DNA of 5,147 bases from an uncultured Actinomycetes bacterium (GTDB lineage: Bacteria > Actinomycetota > Actinomycetes > Nanopelagicales > Nanopelagicaceae). The position numbers and the translations under genes were made by a program. The DNA lies in contig CAIJOE010000087.1 of assembly GCA_903822245.1 (NCBI GenBank), positions 1 through 5,147 on the forward strand. Reading direction: 5' to 3'. Shown here in pieces: positions 1 to 4,470 of the stretch (positions within the stretch are counted from its first letter, which is position 1; each line of letters opens with the position of its first letter). Below the pieces are notes generated by a model. It was not told where the DNA came from and searched no databases. It saw only the letters and a program-made list of their open reading frames with translations.

Positions 1-329
1 AGCAAACGTGAATCAGTAACTGCAGTTGCAGTTGCTGTGCGTGGTCCTGGATCAAAGAGGGATAGTTCGCCAAACATCTCACCAGGTCCAAGGATTGAAA
101 GTAGGTTCTCTCGGCCATCTACTGATGATGTTCCTAGCTTTAACTTTCCTTCAACGACTACGAATAGTCGATCGCCAGAGTCGCCTTCTTTAAAAAGTGT
201 GCTTCCGCGTGAAACCTTAACTGGCGTCATTGAGGCGAGAAGTTTTGCAGCCGATGCATCATCTAGCGCGCTAAAAAGGGGCGCAGTGCGCACTACAGCG
301 TCTTCATTAATTTGCTTGGTGTTGGCCAC
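1..329 (-). CDS. crp: Crp/FNR-family transcriptional regulator, N-terminal part (runs off the left edge)
   Basis: The minus strand reads 109 codons from GTG 329 to the window edge without a stop. The product is the cyclic-nucleotide-binding beta-barrel domain of a Crp/FNR regulator: FKEGDSGDRLF (residues 46-56), DGRENLLSILGPGEMFGELS (71-90) and FDPGPRTATA (92-101). The last contains the phosphate-binding cassette, with G87-E88 and R98-T99 in the places of the cAMP-contacting Gly-Glu and Arg-Ser/Thr of CRP. These segments closely match mycobacterial Crp (Rv3676), which lies next to nth in the same divergent arrangement. The C-terminal DNA-binding helix-turn-helix is outside the window. GTG 329 is chosen because an in-frame TGA lies two codons upstream (333-335) and the next in-frame ATG would remove the first 33 residues. 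There is no Shine-Dalgarno; a -10-like TAGATT sits 6 nt before the start, so a leaderless transcript is likely. The effector (cAMP or other) is inferred from the family. Confidence 0.93.
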   Translation of the reverse strand, partial: MANTKQINEDAVVRTAPLFSALDDASAAKLLASMTPVKVSRGSTLFKEGDSGDRLFVVVEGKLKLGTSSVDGRENLLSILGPGEMFGELSLFDPGPRTATATAVTDSRL

Positions 330-335
330 AGGTCA

Positions 336-341
336 AATCTA
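336..341 (-). promoter_or_regulatory. crp: Putative -10 element of a leaderless crp promoter
   Basis: On the minus strand TAGATT is followed by 6 nt (TGACCT) and then the GTG start of crp. This is the TAnnnT pattern and spacing expected when transcription begins at the start codon itself. A weak -35-like TTGGAG lies at 360-365 with an 18-nt spacer. The leaderless reading is inferred from spacing and the missing Shine-Dalgarno. Confidence 0.5.
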
Positions 342-355
342 GCCCGATAGTGAAT

Positions 356-374
356 TTATCTCCAATCGAGATAA
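356..374. promoter_or_regulatory. Inverted repeat in the crp-nth divergent promoter, candidate operator
   Basis: TTATCTC at 356-362 and GAGATAA at 368-374 are perfect 7-bp inverted arms separated by 5 bp (CAATC). The element lies in the middle of the 55-bp intergenic region between two divergent starts. It covers the -35 zone of crp and overlaps the candidate -10 of nth, a position from which a dimeric regulator could control both genes. It does not look like a Crp/FNR site (TGTGA-N6-TCACA), so autoregulation by Crp is not supported. The binding protein is unknown. Confidence 0.4.
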
Positions 375-377
375 TCT
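372..377 (+). promoter_or_regulatory. nth: Putative -10 element of the nth operon promoter (leaderless)
   Basis: TAATCT is followed by 7 nt and the GTG start of nth at 385. The overlapping GATAAT at 370-375 is an alternative -10. No convincing -35 and no Shine-Dalgarno are visible, which fits a leaderless mRNA for the first gene of the operon. The -10 overlaps the right arm of the inverted repeat at 356-374. Confidence 0.45.
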
Positions 378-384
378 CAGGCCC

Positions 385-1083
385 GTGAGAGCCAGCAAAA
401 CAACGCCGAGCAACGCCAAAGCTATTTATAAGGTGCTCACCAAGGCCTACCCAAATGTTAAGTGCGAGTTAGATTTCCAAACCCCGTTCCAGTTATTAGT
501 TGCAACTGTACTTAGCGCCCAATGCACCGACAAGCGAGTAAACCAAGTAACTCCCAAACTCTTTGGCAAGTTTCCAACAGCCAAAAAAATGGCTGGGGCA
601 AAGGTTGAAGTAATTGAAGAACTAATTCATTCCACCGGTTTCTTCCGAGGCAAAGCACGAAACATAAAGAATTTAGCCATAATGATTATGGATCAATACG
701 GAAGTGATGTTCCAGCCGACTTAGACAAATTAGTTAAGTTGCCTGGTGTTGGAAGAAAGACAGCAAATGTTGTTCTTGGTCATGCTTTTGATATCCCAGG
801 AATAACGGTCGATACTCACTTTGGTCGGCTGAGTAGAAGATTTGGTTGGACCACCTCACTTGATCCGGTAAAAGTTGAACATGAAGTCGGAGCCTTAATT
901 CCAAAGAAAGAATGGACCAACCTTTCCCAGCGGATGATCTGGCATGGTCGGCGAATTTGTCACTCCAGAAAACCTGCGTGTGCTGCTTGCCCGCTTGCTT
1001 CCTTGTGTCCTTCATATGGCATGGGTGAAATGGATAAAGTTAAAGCCTTGGCCATGGTTAAAAGTGATGAGGACTTTAGATGA
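385..1083 (+). CDS. nth: Endonuclease III (DNA glycosylase/AP lyase)
   Basis: This 232-residue base-excision-repair enzyme removes oxidised pyrimidines from DNA and cleaves the backbone at the abasic site by beta-elimination. The helix-hairpin-helix is LPGVGRKTA (119-127) with the Schiff-base lysine K125; the catalytic aspartate is D143 in TVDTHFGR. The [4Fe-4S] ligands follow the canonical C-X6-C-X2-C-X5-C spacing: C192, C199, C202 and C208. The N-terminal block TPFQLLVATVLSAQCTDKRV (33-52) is also typical, and the length is normal for bacterial Nth (about 210-260). GTG 385 is the only plausible start: an in-frame TAG lies at 340-342 with no ATG or GTG between. It heads an operon, overlapping the next gene by ATGA, and is divergent from crp, the usual actinobacterial arrangement. 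The function is secure from motifs. Confidence 0.97.
   Translation: MRASKTTPSNAKAIYKVLTKAYPNVKCELDFQTPFQLLVATVLSAQCTDKRVNQVTPKLFGKFPTAKKMAGAKVEVIEELIHSTGFFRGKARNIKNLAIMIMDQYGSDVPADLDKLVKLPGVGRKTANVVLGHAFDIPGITVDTHFGRLSRRFGWTTSLDPVKVEHEVGALIPKKEWTNLSQRMIWHGRRICHSRKPACAACPLASLCPSYGMGEMDKVKALAMVKSDEDFR
1069..1073 (+). promoter_or_regulatory. Shine-Dalgarno of the thioredoxin lipoprotein gene, inside the end of nth
   Basis: GAGGA lies 6 nt before ATG 1080 and sits within the last codons of nth. It supports this start over later ones and suggests coupled translation through the ATGA overlap at 1080-1083. Confidence 0.6.
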
Positions 1084-1613
1084 AGAAAATGATTGCCTTG
1101 CTGGCAATTTCATCACTATTAGTCACCGGATGTGGTGCAAAGAGTCAAGCTGCTGCCTCACCTGGCAAAGTAGTTTCCTGCACATCGATCACTAGTGATT
1201 CAAGTAAAACCACTGGCACATCACTGCAATGTCTAGATGGCGGCGCCCCGGTATTACTTGAGAGCATAAAAGGACCAGCAGTTATAAACGTTTGGGGATC
1301 TTGGTGTGCTCCATGCAAGCAAGAAATCCCATATTTTATTGAACTTAAAAAGACCGGCAAAGTAACGATCATCGGAATCGATGTTGAAGAAAAGAATATG
1401 GAAGCTGGAAGAAAGTTTGTGCAAAGCCAAGGGATTAGCTGGCCAAATCTTTACGATGCAACCGGGGTAACAAAAAGTGCCTTTGGCATGGGAGTCCCAG
1501 TGACCTGGTTTATAAATGAGAAAAGTGAGTTAGTCAAAAGCAAGGTCGGGGTTTTAGCAAGTAAAAAAGAGCTATTTGATTTAGTTAATTCAGCTTTGGG
1601 GATCAAGGTATGA
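1080..1613 (+). CDS. TlpA/ResA-like thioredoxin-fold lipoprotein
   Basis: This 177-residue protein is probably a membrane-anchored extracytoplasmic thiol-disulfide oxidoreductase. Residues 1-17 form a lipoprotein signal (MKK, a hydrophobic core, then the lipobox LVTGC) with C18 as the lipidated cysteine. After a Ser/Ala/Thr-rich linker comes the thioredoxin domain (about 48-175). The active site is WCAPC (W75-C76-A77-P78-C79) and the cis-proline loop is GVPVTW (138-143, P140). Two extra cysteines, C34 and C51, precede the fold; C51 falls in a QCLDGG segment resembling one common in actinobacterial TlpA-like proteins. C34 and C51 could form a structural disulfide (inference). The family reduces apocytochrome c or other exported proteins in cytochrome maturation, but no cytochrome gene is in view, so the substrate is unassigned. 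The start overlaps nth by ATGA and the end overlaps the next gene the same way. Its counterpart in M. tuberculosis is Rv3673c, in the same position after nth. Confidence 0.92.
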   Translation: MKKMIALLAISSLLVTGCGAKSQAAASPGKVVSCTSITSDSSKTTGTSLQCLDGGAPVLLESIKGPAVINVWGSWCAPCKQEIPYFIELKKTGKVTIIGIDVEEKNMEAGRKFVQSQGISWPNLYDATGVTKSAFGMGVPVTWFINEKSELVKSKVGVLASKKELFDLVNSALGIKV

Positions 1614-2098
1614 ATTACAACTGGGTAGATATCGTTCTGGCAATAGCACTCCTCGGATCGGTAATTAGTGGTTATCGCGCCGGCTTTTTAAAATCTATTT
1701 TTTCAATGGTTGGCTTTATTGGTGGCGGTGTTCTAGGCCTTGGCTTAGGACTGCATTTCTTAGCAAATTGGCATAATGCAATTGGAAAGTTTTCAACTCT
1801 TCTAGTTCTTATTTCTTTGGCTTCCAATATTGGCAAGTGGGTATTTGAGCGCGTTGCAAAGTTTTTTCACAACACAATCCTCTTTGGTCCATTTAAATGG
1901 CTTGATTCATTATTAGGCGCTGCCTTTTCATTTATTAGAACTGCGCTAGCAGCCTTCTTGATTGCCTCGCTTTGTCTTGCAATGCCATGGACTTGGGCTC
2001 ATGAAAAGATTGCCCCAAGTAAGATTTATCAGAAGATAAACCTCTATACGCCAGGCATAATTAGAAACGTTACTGATCAAATAACTAAGACTTTTTAG
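1610..2098 (+). CDS. CvpA-family integral membrane protein (MarP-like membrane domain without protease)
   Basis: This 162-residue protein has four predicted membrane segments, about 6-20, 29-52, 61-77 and 98-124. The family features are visible: an N-terminal NWVDIVLAIALL followed by GYRAGFLKSI (21-30), and WLDSLLGAAFSFIRT (97-111) at the last helix. CvpA proteins are linked to colicin V export in Escherichia coli. In most actinobacteria the gene at this position is MarP (Rv3671c), where the same membrane domain carries a periplasmic trypsin-like protease needed for acid and oxidative-stress resistance. Here the protein stops about 38 residues after the last helix, and acs follows immediately on the other strand, so no protease domain is present. 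ATG 1610 overlaps the TGA of the upstream gene (ATGA), with GGGGA at 1598-1602 as a usable Shine-Dalgarno. The family call is good; the function is unknown. Confidence 0.85.
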   Translation: MNYNWVDIVLAIALLGSVISGYRAGFLKSIFSMVGFIGGGVLGLGLGLHFLANWHNAIGKFSTLLVLISLASNIGKWVFERVAKFFHNTILFGPFKWLDSLLGAAFSFIRTALAAFLIASLCLAMPWTWAHEKIAPSKIYQKINLYTPGIIRNVTDQITKTF

Positions 2099-2102
2099 TC
2101 TT
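2087..2102. terminator. Weak bidirectional hairpin at the convergent gene ends
   Basis: AAGACT (2087-2092), a TTTT loop and AGTCTT (2097-2102) make a perfect 6-bp stem sitting on the overlapping stop codons of the CvpA-type gene and acs. It could serve as a shared terminator for both strands, but the stem has only two G/C pairs and no clear U-tract follows on either side. I see no stronger terminator between these genes. Confidence 0.3.
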
Positions 2103-4053
2103 CACTCTTTCCAGAGTTCAGACCCTCACGAATCAACTTCATAACGTTTGGATCAGCAAGGGTTGTCGCATCGCCAGTTTCTCGGTTTTCGGCCACATCG
2201 CGAAGTAACCTGCGCATAATCTTGCCGCTTCTAGTCTTAGGTAGTTCATTTACTACCAAGATTTGTCTTGGCTTTGCAATTGGTCCAATTTCCTTTGCCA
2301 CATGATCGCGCAGCTCTTTATTTAGAACATCACCTTGGAGGTGATCAACACCGCCGCGCAAAATAACAAATGCCACAATCCCTTGGCCAGTCATATCATC
2401 TTTTGCGCCAACCACTGCAGCTTCGGCAACTGATGGGTGAGAAACAAGAGCTGATTCAACTTCGGTGGTTGAAATACGGTGACCTGAAACATTCATAACA
2501 TCATCGACTCGGCCAAGTAACCAAATGGCGCCATCATCATCTAACTTTGCGCCATCACCAGCAAAATACTTTCCAGCAAAGCGTGACCAATAAGTTTCGG
2601 CATAGCGCTCTGGTTCGCCCCAAATGCCACGAAGCATCGATGGCCAAGGCTCTGTTAAAGCTAGATATCCAGCGCCACCATTTCCAACTTCACGTTCTTC
2701 ATCATCAATAACTTTTGCAACAATGCCAGGAAGTGTTCCCATCGCTGATCCTGGTTTGGTGTGAGTAATACCAGGAAGTGGTGAAATAAGAATTGCGCCA
2801 GTTTCAGTTTGCCACCAAGTATCAACTATTGGACAGCGATTGCCGCCAATGATCTCGCGATACCACATCCATGCTTCTGGATTAATTGGTTCACCAACTG
2901 AGCCAAGTAAACGAAGAGAAGTTAAGTCACAAGAGTTAGGAAACTCAACGCCCCACTTCATCCAGGTGCGGATAAGAGTTGGCGCCGTATAGAGAATAGA
3001 AACTTTATATTTTTCAATTAATTCAAATATCCGGGCCTTTGTTGGGGTGTCAGGAGTTCCTTCATACATCACCTGAGTAGTGCCATTAATCATTGGGCCA
3101 TAAACCACATATGAATGACCGGTAACCCAACCAATATCTGCGGTGCACCAATAGACATCTTTCTCTGGCTTAATATCAAAGACCATCTTGTGAGAGAAAG
3201 CGGTTTGCGTTAAATAGCCACCGGTAGTGTGAAGAATTCCCTTTGGTTTTGCCGTTGTGCCAGAGGTTTAGAGAATAAATAGCGGGTGCTCAGAATCAAA
3301 GAACTCACACTCATGAGTTTCTAGTTGCCGGCCCAAGATTTCATGCCACCAAATATCTTTTGCCCCAAAGGCAGTTTCTTGCCCGGTGCGCTTAACAACT
3401 AGAACATTTTCAACACTAGGTGTGGACTTAATTGCTTCATCTACTGCTGGCTTTAGCGCCATTGGCGATCCGCGGCGATAGCCACCATCGGAGGTAATAA
3501 CTAATTTTGCTTGCGCATCATTTATTCGGGCGACTAGTGAATCAGCTGAGAAACCACCAAAAACTACTGAGTGTGCTGCGCCAATGCGCGCGCATGCAAG
3601 CATGGCAATTGCGGCCTCTGGAATCATTGGTAAGTAAATTGCTACTCGATCTCCAGATTTAATTCCAAGTTCGATAAGGGCATTAGCTGCCTTAGAAACT
3701 TCTTTCAACATATCAGAGTAGGTGTAGGTCTTGGTATCACCTGGTTCACCTTCAAAGTAAAAAGCAACGCGATCTCCGCGACCTTCTAATACATGGCGAT
3801 CTAAGCAGTTATACGCGGCGTTAATTTTTCCACCGATGAACCACTTAGCAAATGGTAATTGCCAATCTAATACTTGGTCCCACTTCTTATCCCAAGCAAG
3901 CTCTGATGCTTGATCTTCCCAAAACTTTAAACGATCTTTATTTGCGGCATCAAAAAGTGCGGAGGTTGCATTTGCTTGGGCAACAAACTCTGGTGATGGC
4001 GCAAAGCGGCGGTTCTCAGTGCCGAGGTTGTCGATTGCTATTTCATCGCTCAT
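2095..4053 (-). pseudogene. acs: Acetyl-CoA synthetase (AMP-forming), interrupted by one in-frame TAA
   Basis: The reading frame would give a 652-residue acetate:CoA ligase (acetate + ATP + CoA to acetyl-CoA + AMP + PPi), the normal Acs length, but codon 262 (3270-3268) is TAA. Codons 1-261 end in DSEHPLFIL; codons 263 onward resume without any frameshift as TSGTTAKPKGILHTTGGYL, so the lost residue is the conserved Tyr of the YTSGTT ATP-binding loop. All downstream signatures are intact: DTWWQTETG (411-419), YFAGDG (496-501), GRVDDVMNVSGHR (514-526) and PKTRSGKIMRR with K611, the lysine acetylated in Acs. The N-terminal 261 residues alone lack the catalytic core. ATG 3186 has no Shine-Dalgarno, so separate expression of the C-terminal part is unlikely. 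The absence of any other damage means a very recent mutation, a sequencing or assembly error, or readthrough. ATG 4053 is chosen from the N-terminal match to mycobacterial Acs and a leaderless-type promoter. Its 3' end overlaps the convergent CvpA-type gene by 4 bp. Confidence 0.93.
3268..3270 (-). other. acs: Premature TAA stop within acs (expected Tyr codon)
   Basis: On the minus strand the codons read TTT ATT CTC TAA ACC TCT GGC, where Acs homologues have F-(I/L)-L-Y-T-S-G. TAA is one transversion from either Tyr codon (TAT or TAC). TAA also ends the 48-residue gene at 4310-4312 and acs itself, and TGA and TAG end other genes here, so codon reassignment is not supported. Confidence 0.9.
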
Positions 4054-4059
4054 CTTTCG

Positions 4060-4068
4060 AGATTACCA
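4060..4068 (-). promoter_or_regulatory. acs: Putative extended -10 of a leaderless acs promoter
   Basis: The minus strand reads TGGTAATCT, an extended -10 (TGn followed by TAnnnT), then 6 nt (CGAAAG) and the ATG of acs. The TAATCT hexamer is the same as the one before nth. No Shine-Dalgarno of useful spacing is present, which supports a leaderless start. Confidence 0.5.
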
Positions 4069-4084
4069 GCCAAAAGTTTTCCAC

Positions 4085-4090
4085 ACTATA
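4085..4090 (-). promoter_or_regulatory. acs: Alternative -10 element for acs (TATAGT)
   Basis: TATAGT on the minus strand matches the TATAAT consensus at 5 of 6 positions and lies 31 nt upstream of the acs ATG; it would give a leader of about 25 nt. No good -35 is seen at 16-18 nt. It may be a second acs promoter or chance in AT-rich DNA. Confidence 0.3.
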
Positions 4091-4119
4091 GGTTTTTGAT
4101 AATTTTTTGATCTGAAATT

Positions 4120-4146
4120 TTGACTACCTTCGCCCCATCATCCAAT
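4120..4146 (+). promoter_or_regulatory. Possible promoter for the 48-residue gene and fba
   Basis: TTGACT (4120-4125) matches the -35 consensus at 5 of 6 positions. The best -10 is TCCAAT (4141-4146), 4 of 6 with a short 15-nt spacer. TACCTT (4125-4130) also fits TAnnnT but has no -35. A promoter is expected in this 112-bp divergent region; the exact elements are uncertain. Confidence 0.25.
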
Positions 4147-4153
4147 TAAGAGA

Positions 4154-4159
4154 AAGGAG
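4154..4159 (+). promoter_or_regulatory. Strong Shine-Dalgarno of the 48-residue gene
   Basis: AAGGAG, a perfect match to the anti-Shine-Dalgarno core, is placed 6 nt before ATG 4166. It is the best ribosome binding site in the window and the main reason to accept the short frame as a gene; it also picks ATG 4166 over the in-frame ATG at 4172. Confidence 0.8.
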
Positions 4160-4165
4160 AAATAA

Positions 4166-4312
4166 ATGGGAATGATTTTCAGCGCAATCACCAATCTTCA
4201 TGTCATCACTCTGGGCATGAAGGCTGTGGGAAGAATCGTGAAGATGGTGGCTGGTAGCAACTTTGGGCTAATCGGCCTAGACCGAGCCATGAGCTGGTTT
4301 GGGATCGGCTAA
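4166..4312 (+). CDS. Unrecognised 48-residue cationic amphipathic small protein
   Basis: I do not recognise this protein. The frame runs from ATG 4166 to TAA 4310-4312 and begins MGMIFSAITNLHVITLGMKA. It is rich in Gly, Ile, Val, Met and Ala, has no cysteine, and carries about +3 net charge (K19, R23, K26 and R40 against D39). Residues 12-29 should form an amphipathic helix, since K19, R23 and K26 fall at i, i+4 and i+7 on one face. The end (FGLIGLDRAMSWFGIG) is a second short hydrophobic segment around a lone D39-R40. There is no typical cleavable signal, and the charges interrupt any long membrane span, so surface association with the membrane is plausible. The excellent Shine-Dalgarno and free-standing position favour a real, well-translated gene. 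It lies 158 nt upstream of fba on the same strand and may share its transcript. By character it could be a membrane-active peptide, a small membrane regulator or a toxin-like peptide; none is shown. Confidence 0.7.
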   Translation: MGMIFSAITNLHVITLGMKAVGRIVKMVAGSNFGLIGLDRAMSWFGIG

Positions 4313-4364
4313 AACGCCCACCTTTACGCGCTCGTTTTCCAATCCGCCCCAAAATATGAAAGGC

Positions 4365-4423
4365 TAGGGCGTAAGCCTCACCGCCGACCCAATGAAGTGC
4401 CTGGCTAAGAGATTTACGCCTTA
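4365..4423 (+). repeat. Long-range inverted repeat in the fba leader
   Basis: TAGGGCGTAAG (4365-4375) can pair with TTTACGCCTTA (4413-4423) as an 11-bp RNA stem: nine Watson-Crick and two G-U pairs, enclosing about 37 nt. The same left arm can also pair with ACGCCC (4314-4319) or TTTACGC (4323-4329), so alternative structures exclude each other. This could be a regulatory leader or a structured small RNA; pairing is seen only as complementarity. Confidence 0.35.
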
Positions 4424-4458
4424 ACTCAAAAAGTTTTGCGCACACTCTAGAAATTATT

Positions 4459-4463
4459 GGGAG
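4459..4463 (+). promoter_or_regulatory. fba: Shine-Dalgarno of fba
   Basis: GGGAG is separated by 7 nt from ATG 4471. It fixes the start of fba and shows that this gene, unlike crp, nth and acs, has a conventional leader. Confidence 0.7.
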
Positions 4464-4470
4464 ACTTAAA

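Larger units (their letters stand above)
4313..4470 (+). other. Non-coding, G+C-richer interval before fba with inverted repeats
   Basis: No convincing gene is seen here. The stretch 4341-4420 is 43 of 80 G/C, higher than the flanking AT-rich DNA, and holds several self-complementary segments. The start of the interval contains AAAACG (4311-4316) and CGTTTT (4333-4338) with a 16-nt loop, a weak possible terminator for the preceding small gene. AGGCT (4361-4365) and AGCCT (4374-4378) could form a small hairpin. No tRNA, tmRNA, SRP RNA or RNase P signature was recognised. It is probably the 5' leader of fba, possibly a small RNA. Confidence 0.5.

Noticed and set aside
37..342. Plus-strand open frame of 101 codons
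   Set aside because: It lies antisense to the clear Crp/FNR coding sequence, and its Ser/Pro-rich translation has no recognisable domain; it is a shadow of crp.
330..384. Crp-type operator (TGTGA-N6-TCACA) for autoregulation
   Set aside because: Only isolated GTGA fragments occur; no paired half-sites with the right spacing were found.
734..1015. Minus-strand open frame opposite nth
   Set aside because: The plus strand here encodes the helix-hairpin-helix and iron-sulfur motifs of endonuclease III; the antisense frame has no domain and no ribosome binding site.
944..1195. Plus-strand open frame across the nth/thioredoxin junction
   Set aside because: It is out of frame with two well-supported genes that overlap by ATGA, and its product resembles nothing.
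1145..1372. Minus-strand open frame opposite the thioredoxin lipoprotein
   Set aside because: It is antisense to the WCAPC-containing domain and carries no signature of its own.
2095..3186. C-terminal part of acs as an independent gene starting at ATG 3186
   Set aside because: No Shine-Dalgarno or promoter precedes ATG 3186, and the 27 codons between it and the TAA still encode conserved Acs sequence, so it is the continuation of one interrupted gene.
3852..4091. Plus-strand open frame opposite the N-terminus of acs
   Set aside because: The opposite strand matches Acs throughout; this frame is a shadow and has no Shine-Dalgarno.
4392..4424. Ten-residue leader peptide (MKCLAKRFTP) ahead of fba
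   Set aside because: The frame is within the range expected by chance and the preceding bases (CGCCGACCC) do not contain a Shine-Dalgarno.
4206..4445. Minus-strand open frame of 79 codons over the small gene and the fba leader
   Set aside because: It begins at GTG without a ribosome binding site, has a low-complexity Arg/Ser-rich product, and is antisense to the plus-strand small gene with its strong Shine-Dalgarno. It is a weaker candidate, though not fully excluded.
4313..4470. tRNA or a known housekeeping RNA in the fba leader
   Set aside because: On both strands I could not find a T-loop GTTCGANTC, an acceptor stem, or the conserved cores of tmRNA, SRP RNA or RNase P RNA.
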